Shown piece by piece: positions 43,829 to 56,208 of a DNA stretch of 64,000 bases. The stretch spans positions 124,001 to 188,000 of the forward strand of contig NJFT01000011.1 in assembly GCA_002221725.1 (NCBI GenBank), given 5' to 3'. This stretch comes from Scedosporium boydii (Eukaryota; Ascomycota; Sordariomycetes; Microascales; Microascaceae). The notes beneath the pieces are model-generated. The model was given only the letters and a program-made list of their open reading frames with translations, made no database searches and was not told where the DNA came from. How positions within the stretch are numbered: the stretch's first letter is position 1; every line of letters begins with the position of its first letter. The position numbers were made by a program, and so were the translations under genes.

Positions 43829-45982
43829 TCAACCCGCCAGTGCCTCCTCGAGACGCCCTGCCTTGTGCTGGCGTTGGATATGACCTAGCAACCGAAGTGC
43901 GCCGGCTGGAGTGATACCTTCCATCCGGCGGGCTTGAGCAAGGGTTTCTGGCCGCGTTGCCTTGAAAATCTCCCGCTCGTGTGAAGACAAGCCAAACACC
44001 TCATCGTAGTCAAGCCGGCTGGGAAGACGGATGCTCTCATCCCTTTCGAAGACGCGTCGCTCCGATTGCTGCCTTTCGATGTAAGGCGCATATATAGCCT
44101 CAAACGCAACTCGAGCTTGAATGCGGTCGGAGTAACCCGCCAAGTCGTGCACGAGGTCCGCGAAATCCTTCATCTGCGCATTCGGCAAACAAAGCATGTC
44201 CAGTGCGGTGCGCTTTCTCCCGTCGATGTTGACACGGAACCCGAGGCGAGCCCAGTCTTGTGAGCCTAATAAGACGTTTGCCAGCGCCGACTTTAGGGTT
44301 GCAATCTGCTTTTGTTCGTCGGTGAACCTTTGCCACCTCTTATCACCGACAACGCCATGTTCCCGGCCCTTGGCAGTTAGACGGGTATCCGCATTGTCCG
44401 CCCTAGAGCTTAATCTGTATTCGCTCCTGGTGGTAAACATGCGATAGGGTTCCGTCACACCCCGGGTTACTAGATCATCGACCATGATACCAATGAAACC
44501 GTCGGCCCTGGTGAGAGTCATGGGATGAAGACCCTGGGCACCTCGCCCCGCATTGATACCCGCCAGAATACCCTGCCCGGCGGCTTCCTCATACCCGGTT
44601 GTACCGTTGATTTGACCTGCTAGATAGAGACCACCAATGGCTTTCGTTTCTAGCGAGTACTTGAGTCCTCGAGGGTCAACATAATCGTATTCTACTCCGT
44701 AGCCTGGCTGGAGCATGACGACATCCTCCAGCCCATGGATTGTTCGAAGAAGCTGCTCTTGGGCTTCCGGGGGAATAGTCATGGACAGTCCATTGGGATA
44801 TATGATGTCGTTATCGAAGCCCTCCGGCTCAAGCCATACAATGTGACGATCCCTATGGGGGAAACGGATAATTTTGGACTCGAGCGAAGGGCAGTATCGA
44901 GGCCCCTTAACCGTCTCTCTGATATGGATCGTCTTGTCAAGATTTTTCCGGACCACCTCATGACTCAAGTCGTTCGTATAAGTGATGGCAGATGTCAACT
45001 GTTCGGTTACAGAGACCGAGTCGTTGAGGTAGCTGAACGGCGTAGGGGGGTTGTCGCCGAGTTGTTTCTCTAGTACGTCGAATTTGATGCTCTGCTTCGC
45101 GAGTCGTGGGGGGGTGCCTGTCTTCAGCCGTCCGAGCTTAAACCCAGCCGCCTTGAGGGATTTGCTCAACCCAAACGTAGCAGCCTCTCCCAATCGGCCA
45201 GCAGGGTAGCACTGCATACCAATGTGGATTTCGCCCCCAAGGAATGTGCCCGTTGTGATTACCACGGATTTCGTCGGTATCACCTCCCCAGATTCCAGCC
45301 GAATGCCGGAAATCTTTTTGGAGGCCGAGTCTGCCGAGTTTGCTGTGTCCACATCGGATACGATTATATCCGACACACTTGCTGGTAGGACCGTAAGATT
45401 AGGATAGGATAGCAACTCTTCGCGCATGTGGCGCTGGTATAATTTTCGGTCGATTTGCGCTCGGGGTCCCTATTAGAGATGATTGTTAGCAATCTGTTTT
45501 GGGGAGCTGGGAAAAGGAATACCGAGTCTGCAAGCGAGCATTATTGGGAACGTACCCAGACGGCAGGGCCTTTATTACGGTTCAGAGTCATGAACTGTAC
45601 GCCCGCCTTATCTATTATACGACCAGCCAAGCCATCCAGGGCGTCTATTTCGCGGATGACGGTGCCCTTTCCGATGCCTCCAAAACTGGGGTTGCAAGAG
45701 CAGACCCCGAGGTTCTCGACGGAAGGGGTGATGAGGGCTGTGCGAGCGCCCGACCTCGCGGCGGCTGCGGACGCTTCCGCTCCGGCATGTCCACCTCCAA
45801 TGACTACAACATCGTATCTAGTAAGAAATCTTCTGTCAGCTTTGGTCTTCTAGAGGTCCATCAATGGCACATCCGTACGAGCGTAGCGTATCCGAGGAGG
45901 TCGCAAAGGACCGAGCTGGTCTAAAGTACCGCGCCCGTCCAATGCGCAGTGGCGGCAATATAACTCTCTGCAGAGGGCGCAT
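43829..45982 (-). CDS. mto1: Mitochondrial tRNA 5-carboxymethylaminomethyl-uridine enzyme Mto1 (GidA/MnmG family)
   Basis: FAD-dependent subunit that, with the GTPase Mss1, modifies wobble U34 of mitochondrial tRNAs. Three exons, 45982-45879, 45817-45556 and 45469-43829, encode 668 residues. Exon 1 encodes an Arg-rich presequence with no acidic residue until near its end. Exon 2 has the FAD-binding GGGHAGAEA glycine motif and [12 protein letters not shown] with the conserved Cys. Exon 3 carries the usual MnmG blocks: [49 protein letters not shown] and the C-terminal helical [18 protein letters not shown], which contacts the MnmE partner. Length fits the family. It lies in tandem downstream of vps45, with 327 bases between them. 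Confidence 0.96.
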
Positions 45983-46309
45983 CTCCGTGTCTATAAAGGC
46001 GATGTGGTGATAGAGGGCTAAGTCGTCATGCGACCAAGCTTTTCACGACTCTCAAAATCTTGGGGCGCGCCATGGATGCGCACTGTCACGTCAACCAGGT
46101 GCGAAGATAAAAATTGCTTCGGAGTTAAAACAAGCCTGACCATAACTCCATAACTTAGTCATCACAATGGTTTTCAACCATTGTTGGCTGTCGAGTCGTT
46201 GACACTGCGTTTCAAGTCGTACAAAGAAAGGCACAGGAATATTAGTACTGGACAGGGAAGGGGGGTTGAATTAATACTACATGCCCCCAGGCTCCCAGCG
46301 CGATAACGC
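45983..46309. other. Intergenic region, vps45 3' flank and mto1 promoter
   Basis: 327 bases between two tandem minus-strand genes. No coding frame or clear regulatory motif is recognised. Confidence 0.5.
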
Positions 46310-48133
46310 TCATCGTCTTCCGCCCGTCCTCCTTTGCTCCGGCCAGGATGAAACTGCCTCTTCAACCTCATCCAAGAATGACCCAGCATTATGGATTGTC
46401 GTACCACCAAGCACAACTCGAACGCCGGGGGTCAAGGCGTTGATGCTCGCAACCGTCTTCGCCTCTTCATATGTAGCTCCCCCAATCATGAAAACCACGA
46501 TGTCCTGCGGTTTATCTCGCGTAGAGCCGCCACCTTCAAGGAACGGGTACTGCTGTTCCCTTAGTCTTCCCTTGATAAGGGATTGCAGTGTACTCTCCAA
46601 CACAGGCGTATGCTGCGTGTACACATTTTCGACCCCCTTCAGCCCCTTGAATCGATCCCTCGCGCCTGAGAAGATACCCGCTGATTCGAAAATATCCGAT
46701 ATTCCAGTTTGCGCTTGGGCCTGACTTAGCGACGAGCGGTAAGCAAGCACTTGGGAAACCAGGTCAGCCCGGCGTGGCGAGACATTCCCAGCCGCCACGA
46801 GCAGGTCAATCAGCATAGAGAGGGCGTTGGAAGGCGTCTTTTCATAGCGCAGCGCATAGAGGGCAACAAGGCAGATTTTCCTATCCTCGGTGACCTTGGG
46901 GGATTGTATAAGCTTTTGGATTGTCTGTGGAAATTATTCAGTTAGGAGTCGGCCTCGATGTAAAAGGGTATGCTTTATCCATCGATCACCAACCTTTAAA
47001 TCGGCGCTATGGTTCTCGTTGCATGCCAGGCTCTGCTCCAGCTCGCTGACCTCCAGCAAATTCTCCGTTCCCACGCGCCGACTTAGCTCCGAAACCAACG
47101 TAACATGCTTGCTCACGTTCCCCGATAGCTTGCGAAACTCTGGGTACTCCTCGATGAATCGTTTCATGTCTGAGATCGACTCGATGTTGGCATTGTTCTT
47201 GGTCTTTGATTGGTATTGCTCCACGTAATCCTTGATATTACCACCGAGATCACCGAAGTTCAAAAACATGTTTTTCTTGAAAAAAGGATCCTGATCCTGG
47301 GACAATACGATCTCCTTCAGCTCCGGCCGGATATCAGGGACATCGCTCAAATCCACTCGGCCGTTATCGATTCCCAGGAGATGATGTACCATAGCCTGAT
47401 ACGTCCATTGCGTCAAGAGAGGAGTGACTGGGTCCTCTCGCCGGTCCAAAATCAAGAGGATCGGGGGTGTATCTACCATACGGAAGTCAAACAGCTGTTC
47501 CTCCTGAGTCATATGATGGCGGAGCTCCGTGGCGAGCTTTTTCGCCATTGCGCTCGTTTTTGAGTATCTGATAAGGGGTTTCTTTTTGAGGGAGAGTAAA
47601 GCCGCCAATATTCCTTCGGTACTTCTCTGGAGCGCATCGACATTCCAGGTGTCCGGGCTAGTGCCCCAGAGACGATGCTGGGGGACTGAATAGCCGAGGG
47701 AGAAGAGATCGGGATTGACAACGATGTAATCTGCAAAGTGCTCCTGGATAAGCTTGACAACTTCATTGTCATCGGCCTCGGCTAGCCTTTCCAAAGAGGA
47801 TTTTTTCACAACGTTTGTGAAATATAAGTAATACTCTCCGTAGCGAGGGTCGCGAAGCTCGTCAATCAGAAACTGTATAGACTCTGGGGAGGGGCGCACT
47901 AAACAGAGACACCTCAGATGGCGCATCTTCTCCCTGTTGGCATTGTCGATCCGGTCGATAAGATAGACCTCGTGATTTAAGAGGGCAGACTGTGTAGTTG
48001 CTGTAGATACAATAGAGACTGTCTCTTTGTCCAACAACAGAATCTTCATTTTAGCTGATGACGACGCTGAGGAGCCCTCGCCAGTGGTGACAATCTTTGT
48101 CAGGTAGCCGGATATAGCTTGGGCAACGTCCAT
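46310..48133 (-). CDS. vps45: Sec1/Munc18-family protein Vps45
   Basis: SM protein that binds the syntaxin Tlg2/Pep12-type SNAREs and drives fusion of Golgi-derived and endocytic vesicles at the endosome. Two exons, 48133-46994 and 46924-46310, encode 584 residues. I start at MDVAQAISGYL because this matches Vps45 N-termini; 67 in-frame codons upstream are low-complexity leader. Landmarks include MKILLLDKETVSIVS, EVYLIDRID, RHLRCLCLVRPS, FDFRMVDTPPILLILDRREDPVTPLLTQWTYQAMVHHLLGI and, near the end, DIVVFMIGGATYEEA, a strong Vps45/SM signature. Length and architecture are complete. It is divergent from mmm1. Confidence 0.96.
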
Positions 48134-49109
48134 TTTGATGGTGGTCGCCGCGTGCCTTACTAGTTGATCTGTAGATGGGTTTGGGGGGTATGGTGAGGTT
48201 GGCCGGAAGTTGGGGGTTGGAGAAGAGGTGTGAAGAGCAAAGGGGGAGATGACTGTGAGGGAGGTTGAAAATAGGCTGTTCACGATGAAGGGTAGTGACG
48301 GGGAGCACCGGTTGAGGGTAGACTTGATTGACAAATGATGGGTTGGGGATATCGTGCAATTGGGGAGCGCTCAATCCAGTTGATGCTGGCGTCCCTGGAC
48401 ATAGATTTTAATAACGGATTCGCTGGTTGGAGCTCTAGACATTCTTCAAGTGTCTTTACTCCCATGCTCTTTTCCCTCTTCAGGTTGACACAGGTTAGTC
48501 GCAGAACCTACAGCGAGTCGAGGATGGTTTGCCGGATTCTTGGGAGGCTCGAATTAAACAGGCATCGAGCTCAGTCGCGGCGGTGCTTGGTTGCGAGGTG
48601 TCCTCGTCGCCCTTTCACTCTATTGCACTATCGAAGTAGTTTCTCAAGAGGGGCAGCGCAGCGCAGGTTCGGCTAGTCACATTGAGGCTTTGGGCTCCGC
48701 GCCCGTGGCATGAAGTAGACTGTGTTATGTAATATGACGACGTCTTCCCAACAAGAATTGTGCTCACCTCTTCACTCAATTGTTCTGAGGGTCTTTCCGC
48801 GATTTCCAACCCCGGTTCCAATGTCTCGATTCGTTCAATATCAGGCCCCGACCTGTATAGTACACTGATGAAATATCAGCTTAAGATATGATCCCGAATT
48901 GATTCCGCACCCACCCCGGCCCGGCAAACCCCTTCCCTTCTTCTCCTTATTATCTCATCTCGCTTTGGCGCCGTCTTGATCGCCATCTCAGGTATAAGTG
49001 GAAGGTGGTGAATGTTTCGGAGCGCGAGCCTTGCAACCAGCACCTACCGAACTGCCCAAGTCAACAAGGCTCATTACTTTACCGGGAGATCGCTCACGTC
49101 CAGAAGACC
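48134..49109. other. Divergent intergenic region, vps45 / mmm1
   Basis: 976 bases between two start codons. A short minus-strand stretch around 48755-48860 reads like protein (ends with SEQLSEE before a GTGAGC donor-like site), but I could not connect it into a gene. The remainder looks like promoters and leaders. Confidence 0.45.
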
Positions 49110-50483
49110 ATGTCGTCTGACACCTGTCCAGTGAGACCGGAACCTACGTAGGTCCTACATTCAACTTATACACCTTGCTTCGCATCATCTCGTCGCCGCT
49201 GACCTACGATCCATATCAGCCTATCGTTCACCCAAGGTCTTATTGTTGGCCAGATATCGGTCGTCCTTATTCTAGCCGCCTTCATTAAATTCTTCATTTT
49301 TGGGGATCCACCGTCACCTGATGTGACAGCATCGCTCAGGGCGACGGAGCGGCGTTCGAGGACTCTCGCCCACAAACGGTCATTATTAAGCCTGCGGACT
49401 TCGAGTGCTAATGTGCGGAATGGCCAAGGTCAGGGCCAGGGCCAGAGTCAGGGCAGCACCCTCAAAAGAAAAAAGTCCACCGTTCTTCGGACATCGCCCA
49501 CGTTGACAATGGGATCGATTCTAAGTAAAACCTACTACAACGTCGAAAGCCACCAGCCCGAGAGCCTGGACTGGTTTAACGTCCTGCTTGCTCAAACAAT
49601 AGCTCAATTTCGTAGCGATGCGCAGCACGACGATGCTATCCTGAGTTCATTGACCAAGGCTCTCAACGGGGCTCAGCGGCCAAGCTTCTTAGACGACATC
49701 AAGATAACCGAACTCAGTATGGGAGAGGATTTTCCCATTTTTAGCAATTGCCGGGTCATCCCCGTAGATGAGGACGGCCTCGATCTCGGAAATGGGCGGA
49801 CCGTGGATGCGAGCACAGCCGCCAGAGAAGGGGCACGACTGCAGGCACGTATGGATGTCGACTTGAGCGATGTCCTGACTTTGGCTTTAGAGACTAAGTT
49901 GCTGCTTAACTATCCCAAGAAGCTCTCGGCCGTGCTGCCAGTAGCATTAGCGGTCTCAGTTGTTCGCTTTAGCGGCACTCTATCGATATCTTTCATCCCC
50001 AGCAACGCAGCGCAGTCTACCCCGGCCGCCATGACTTTCAACTTCTTAGACGATTACCGACTCGATCTTTCCGTCCGCAGTCTGCTAGGTAGCCGATCTA
50101 AACTCCAGGATGTCCCCAAGATTGCGCAGCTCATCGAGGCCCGCCTGCACAGGTGGTTCGACGAACGCTGCGTTGAGCCTCGATTTCAGGAGATTGCATT
50201 GCCGAGTCTCTGGCCGCGAAAAAAGAACACTAGGGGCCCAGACGATAGCCTGGGGGATGCCGCGAATGTCTCAATCGGGAAAGCCCGAGGACAAGACGTA
50301 GGCAGCGAGTCAACCCAGTCTTCGGCAGAACATGAGATGGATCGGGAGGGTAGAGATATCCCCCCTGGTTCATTACGTTTGCGGAGACGTGCGAGAGAAG
50401 ATGGTGAATTTTCGATGCCTGGTGCGTTGCCTGGATTCGATATTAACGCCCGAACTTCGTCATCTTCGGTAGCAACGACATGA
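49110..50483 (+). CDS. mmm1: Maintenance of mitochondrial morphology protein 1 (ERMES subunit)
   Basis: ER-anchored subunit of the ER-mitochondria encounter structure. Its SMP domain transfers phospholipids and partners with Mdm12. Two exons, 49110-49147 and 49220-50483, give 433 residues. The intron interrupts the N-terminus so that PEPTLSFTQGL is assembled across it. A single transmembrane helix ([22 protein letters not shown]) follows, as in all Mmm1 proteins. Then comes a basic, low-complexity linker with a Gly-Gln repeat, and the SMP domain from about residue 95 with [18 protein letters not shown], the hallmark of the family, to [22 protein letters not shown]. The C-terminal ~90 residues are disordered. 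The donor at 49148 was preferred over 49131 because only it gives the conserved LSFTQG frame. Confidence 0.96.
49419..49454 (+). repeat. GGCCAG-type hexamer repeat inside mmm1
   Basis: About five to six imperfect GGNCAG hexamers encode a Gly-Gln run in the linker between the membrane anchor and SMP domain of Mmm1. Length variation would preserve the frame. Confidence 0.7.
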
Positions 50484-50653
50484 AAGACCGGATTCGCTAT
50501 CTACGTGCGTTGGCAGTACGGACCATGCTATAAATTTCTATGAGAAGCAAGAAGCCGCTACAACCAAACGACGATACTGTACAGCCTAGTCGTGACAACC
50601 CAGATCTACCCCCAGCTGCGGTGTACGATGGTGGCGTATGCACACAGGACTAA

Positions 50654-51826
50654 TCAATTCCACTGTACCGGCGAATTGTTGCTCTCTGTCAGGGTCCATA
50701 ATTGCTGCCACCATGCGACAGCGCCCGCCACCAAGAGGACATAGTATAAAAGAGTCCACATCGACGCGGACTGGTTCGGGTTCAACCAATAGGGCTGGAC
50801 CGAACCCCAGACCCTAGGCAGACCCATAGAATTACAGAATGCATGTACAATAATGATAGAGAGGAGGCTACCGGTCCTCAGAAATAGAAAGGTCGCATAG
50901 GCGCCGAAAAGAGTCGTGTACGTGAGCTGTAGTAATGACCTCGCAACGGCGGCAAGAACCGGCACATGCGGGTGAGTCAAGCGGAACTCGTAGAAGTGGT
51001 GGATATGAGCGAGCCCAAAGATGATGGGCGTGACGAATATGATCTTGCCCAGAGACATTCCAGACATGACCAAGAGTGGAACGGCGGCAGACCGAAACAT
51101 GATCTCCTCAGTTGCTGGTCCCTGTGAACTTGTGAGTAGCTGTCTAGTATAGGCAGGCGGCTCGAAACTGCCGTTGGCAGAGGCGGGCGTTGCTCGACAT
51201 TTGACAGGCCAGGCTGGACTCAGAAAAGGCGGGACTGGCGAAACCTACTACGACTATATTCCTCCACATCGTCAATTCGCGCCATAGGCTCTCCACGGGC
51301 CTCAGAGAGACAAGGTCTTCCCACAGACCATCTACAATGAGGTACTCGTAGAGGGGCCCGGCAAATAGGAGCGCTACCAGTACGAGGCATCTGAAAGACT
51401 CTGCTAGGCCGACAGGCCATATGCCCATGGCTCGGACCGCTGCCGCTACTCCGTTGTCATATTGCCGCGAAAGCACAATCAAGGTGAAAATCGAGCAGAG
51501 GGTGGTCGATATAGTAACTGCCCTGATGCGTGCACGAATCACGAGTGGCGAATCCCTCGACAGGGTTGGGGACGGCCTAGTACTTTGGGATGCATATAGG
51601 GGGAGGACATACACCAACGTGTAGATCAGCTCCAAACGACCACAGTGTCAGTAGAAACGAGGCTGGAAAACCCGACAAGAATGGATGTCTTAGTTGGAGG
51701 GGATCCATGTACCAGCAAAGAAGTAGAAGCGAGAAGGCCGAGAGAGGCAGAGTGAGGGGCGTTGGCGGCGTTGGCGGGAGGATTCGCGTCTGCAGCATTG
51801 GTTCCGTCGACGACGGAGTCAGACAT
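50654..51826 (-). CDS. rce1: CAAX prenyl protease 2 (Rce1)
   Basis: ER-membrane protease that removes the last three residues of prenylated CAAX proteins such as Ras and Rho. Three exons, 51826-51713, 51629-51249 and 51121-50654, encode 320 residues. The protein is polytopic. The ABI/CPBP-family catalytic motif is assembled at the start of exon 3 as GPATEEIMFR (Glu170-Glu171, Arg175). The second motif FGLAHIHHFYE supplies His204, and HAFCNSMGLPR supplies the third conserved His/Asn. Earlier conserved elements are ELTMWRNIVV and the region TRPSPTLSRDSPLVIRAR. All active-site residues are present. It converges with mmm1, with 170 bases between stop codons. Confidence 0.94.
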
Positions 51827-52787
51827 TGCGATGGCAGAAAGCGAGATGTGTGTGAGACTTCAGGTTGTTATCTGCGATGAGTCTTCTAAATTGACGTGGG
51901 AAGACAAGACATCGAAGTAAATAGACGGCGTTGTGCGGGAAACCGATTGCCTGTGAAAATGCAAACTCGATCAAGGTGGGTGTACCTGTGTAAGCGGGGC
52001 GTACTCCAACGAAGTTGCAATAGGATACACAGGTAATATTGCATCGCGATACAGTCGGATCGCCAGCAAGAACCATCCATCCAATTAAACCGGAAGAGAG
52101 TTTGTCGAGTTATTCACAGAGGGGCTGGACGACGAGAAAGCAACCCCTTGAATTCGACTTCGGGACAATCTTCAAAGTTGCAGATAATTGCAAGTGTCTC
52201 ATTGTCGAAGAAACACATTTGATTTGTGCTTACTCAGCAGAAAACAACAACAATTGAATTGAATCAGGCCGTCGAAGTCAAATATTGACATTGACGGGGT
52301 TGAGTGTCCAGAGGGGTCCACGCCGGTTTAGGGCATAATCCATCTTGAACAAAAGGGAGGCGAGGTTGCAAACGGCTGTGGACAGGCGTCGGACCGAGTA
52401 ATCGCGCGAAGTCTGAGAATAGTCAAACCTCGCGACGTCAGGGGTGCAGGGGAGGTCAAGCCAGCTTTTTCCTTCCTCTTTTTCCTTTTCCTTTTTTTTT
52501 TCTCTTTTTTTTGTCTCATTTTCTTCGTCAAATTCGAAGGTACGAAGTATTCCCTCTTCCTTTGGCCCGTTTGCCAGTAGTAAACCCTTCCGTTATTTTC
52601 TTTCGCTCCTGCTTTCTCGCGGGGGTTATTGGTTCTCATGAACTCATCGTCCGCTTCCCGCTGAGTCCCAAGCAGGTGGGATTCTACAAGTTTAATCACA
52701 ACCAGCCAACGCGTGGTCCAAAAAGGGGTCGTGGGACGCGATGAAAACGCGAAACTGGGATGAGATTCAACGGGGCTGAGCTCGAGG

Positions 52788-52799
52788 GATCAATTGATC
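52788..52799. repeat. 12-base perfect palindrome GATCAATTGATC
   Basis: A perfect inverted repeat of 12 bases; an identical copy lies at 54598-54609. Related palindromes with the same ATCAATTGAT core are at 53919-53930 and 16525-16538, and near-copies at 54509-54520 and 19222-19232. Function unknown. Confidence 0.6.
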
Positions 52800-54597
52800 A
52801 TGACCAACCAAACCCTCAATGCTGCGTTAGGCGCTGTGACGTGGCAGTCGAAGAAGTCAAGTACATCCACTTCAGCCACTCCAAGGACAATGTTATGAAG
52901 TCGATTGACCAATCCCCCACGAAGTACGAAGTACAAAGCAAGGGCCTAATCTGGCCAAGAAATTGAGGCTGGACCATTGGGCACAAAATTTCGGAAGAAT
53001 TGGCCAGCCCAAGTGTCAACTTGAGTCTTCAAGAGCAAGCAGCACGCCCCAGGCATAATGCAAGAACTGTTTTACTTGTGCAAAGGTACCTTCGTACTCC
53101 TGTACATGCATGGGTGCGCATTCATCCACCACCCATCGGGCCATCGCACCGCCCGCAGAAGGCTGTGGCAGACATGCATGTTCTTCACAAACCAGCCCTT
53201 GAGGAATGAATCTCTACCCTTCTGAGACTCTCACTTTCTTCACGGAGCCCAAGGACGAAACATCCGAACCTGATCAAATGCATCGACGACAATATAAATA
53301 GTTTAGTATTGATGCAATAATCGGAGGCTCGCTCCCAAGTTCTCGGATTTCCCAAAAGATCGACGGGAGAAACGCATAGCCGAGTACCAAAATCATATGG
53401 ACGATAATCAATCGCAATAACTTGTAGAATTGAGGAGGTTGAGAGGGTTGGGGGCTCACACACCCCTAACAAATCATCTCTCTCCCCCGCCCATTCCTCT
53501 TATCACACACGTCAATATGCGAAGTAATTAAGATAGATGTGTGCTCTAATGCTGCTTGAGCATTGTGGTATCCATGGCCGATGGCGTGCCTCTATGCTCT
53601 CTATCATACACACGAAGTAACACTTTCCGCTGTGTCTGTCCACGGCTTGACGTCGAGATATATCACACCTGGGACTTCGATGTAACGCCCATGAGCCGAG
53701 TACTTAGCACGAACCATTGCGGTCGGAGTACTTTTTCGTCCTGATGGAACCACACACCGGCAAGCCAGGACTGAGAGTTGTTGATCCCTTTGATCCACTA
53801 TTCTGATAATCATCCATGATCGGCACAGACTGCTGACGGGCTCTTGGTACTATGGGTACTTCGTGAGAGCAAAGCACACTTCGCCTCCTCTAAGTAGGGA
53901 GTACTTTGTACAATACATTATCAATTGATACAGTCCAGGGAATTCGTTCAAATCTGCTTCAATCCGTTGTTTTAAAGGAATGGGATAAGCCAGTGATTGG
54001 ATAAATTAGCCCAAGACAGAGGCAGAACACCCAATATCAGTCTGGTACACTGCTCGCCTGCCGTGTTCTATCCGGTTTATGGACCATACGGCCCAGAAGT
54101 TGATGCTGTTCGACCTGAACTTGAATCCGGCGAAACGCTGATCCCAGTGACCCACAGCAGGCCATGACAGCAACAGGTGGCTCCTGTCCGGTGTTTGTCC
54201 CTGCCTTGTCTCTGCGACTGCACCGACTTCGTACAAGGGTGCATTCAAGGTACTTCGCAGAAGTGTTCTCATGTCTGAAGGTACTAATGTTGGGTGTACA
54301 GTACACAGCGTAGCACTGAGGAGAGGCCACAAAGGAGTCAAAGAGTGAGAGCAATTGGACTAATGCGCCTTACCCCCGTAGACGCAGGCGCAGGCGCAGG
54401 CGCGAATGCAGGAACAAGCAGAAGGTACCCACATCTCCAGTAGTGGTACTTGAAGCTGAGAACAGTGACTTGAGAGAATCTTTGAGATGGGTGCTGAAGA
54501 TTTGCACACATCAATTGATCAATTAAGTTTTTTTTACCCCCAAGCACAAAACAATGAATCAACTGAGAGCGAGAACAGAAACAAAGCACACACCAAT

Positions 54598-54609
54598 GAT
54601 CAATTGATC
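54598..54609. repeat. Second copy of palindrome GATCAATTGATC
   Basis: Identical to the 12-base palindrome at 52788-52799, in the same intergenic gap, 1.8 kb away. Another near-copy lies 89 bases upstream. Confidence 0.6.
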
Positions 54610-56208
54610 TATATCAATAATATCCGAGACCATGTTGAACCATGGTTGTTGGCTTCTGATTCGACATACCTACTTCATAATACTTCATGTATATCGATTG
54701 CCAGATCGACGACCAGTACTTCGTGCAAGGAGAGCGAGTGTTGGATTTTCGGTCGAGATACAAAGGCCCCTGAAGGTACTTCGTAGAATGTGAGATCATT
54801 GATGAATCAAAGGCCCTATCCGCGATGGTTGGGTGTTATCTCCCCACCAGGCTGGCTACCTTTGTATGCCACAGCCAGGCTACTCGACACTACTTCGTCC
54901 ACTTCACCGCATCTCGGCCCCCGGTCGTAAACCAAGGTCTAAGGCATGCAAGGTAAGGAACTAGTTTCCTTGGGACTGCAAAGTACACCACACTTGTACA
55001 AAAGTAGGAAGTATGGTTCAGCGGAACAATAGGAGTTGGCACCTCATTTTACACTACGAAGTATACATCGTACGCACGCGTTATGTACGCTGCTGGATCC
55101 CCAGAAGCGAAGAAGACTTCTCCTCGAATGAGATCTGGTCTGGGTCTGGCGGCATCAACCTCCGCAGATGTCCACACGCATTCGATGCCAACCACCCCCC
55201 TCGGTTCGTGGTCCGTTGCAACATTTCCGTGCCTCTTATACCTCGACCTGGCCCCATGGCCACATCTCCGGCAACCCTACGGCTCCCCTCCTCTCATTTT
55301 TTTTTTTTCACGTTTTGTCGCTTTATACACACCATCTCTAATATTATATTAAAAATAATCATGGGTTAAGGTTGACGCCCCCTGAAGCGGCATTCCGAGA
55401 CCTCACATTCGTTTGATACTTCGTACAACTGCGTACACTCACACTCATTACTGAAAGCTTAAAATCCTTTTTATCCACTCAGCCTCCGCGAAATCTGCCT
55501 GGATTCCTCGATCTCTGTTCTGTTCCGGGACCCATCTTGCTTCGATTGCTTCGATTGCTTCGGATTCTCTTTCAACTCGGGGGGGTATTAGTTATTAGTC
55601 CTCATCTCGCCGGCCATTTGACGGGCTGTCTTCTTCCAATGCCCTCACCACCGATTCGCCGAAGACTATGATCCATCACCTCACGATTTCGCAAGCATTG
55701 GCTCTACATAACCGCTTCGGTCCTGGACGGAAGACGAGTTTTGTCGATACTCTGGTCTCTTGATTCGCACCCACTAGCCGGCTCACAGTTCGCCGCACGA
55801 CGCTCATTCTCATCCTCTTAATTTTTATTCTTTAATTTTTTTTCTTCATTATTTTGTTTTACTTCGTTTTATTTTATTTTATATTACATTATTTCCTTTC
55901 TTTTTCATTTCTTCTCACTCTCTGTCACGAAAGTCAACCGCCTACGAAGTAACCGCCGCCACGATCCTCTCGTTATATTATTCTATTTCTTTTTATTGTT
56001 CGAGTCTCCACCATCTCGACTCATGAATGGTTTTGAATTCCACGCCGACTTGCGCCTAGAGACTTGACACTCGAACTAGTATATTGCTGGAATGGCTCTG
56101 GCAGCCCCACAGCGTCCCGTCGCATCTTGAAAGTTTTTATCTCTCCATACTCTCGACGGCGGCGGTGTCACCGTAGCCGTCTGGGGTTCGACTTCGACTC
56201 GGAGGAGC

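Larger units (their letters stand above)
51827..56208. other. Large gene-poor gap between rce1 and the Ser-rich gene
   Basis: About 4.4 kb with no recognised gene. It is the richest part of the window in two short word families. GAAGTAC/GTACTTC words occur near 52540, 52920, 53095, 53860, 54250, 54715, 54775, 55058 and 55420. ATCAATTGAT palindromes occur at 52788-52799, 53919-53930, 54509-54520 and 54598-54609. A GCAGGC repeat lies near 54380-54402. From about 55450 to 56200 the plus strand is C/T-rich and then T/A-rich, consistent with a long leader for the downstream gene. Confidence 0.5.

Noticed and set aside
45455..45853. A 132-codon plus-strand frame opposite exon 2 of mto1
   Set aside because: It is antisense to the FAD-binding exon, which has unmistakable GGGHAGAEA and CNPSFGG motifs. 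No independent signal supports it.
54380..54402. GCAGGC repeat as a protein-coding or Z-DNA element
   Set aside because: Only about four units, in non-coding DNA, with no neighbouring feature. Too short to support a claim.
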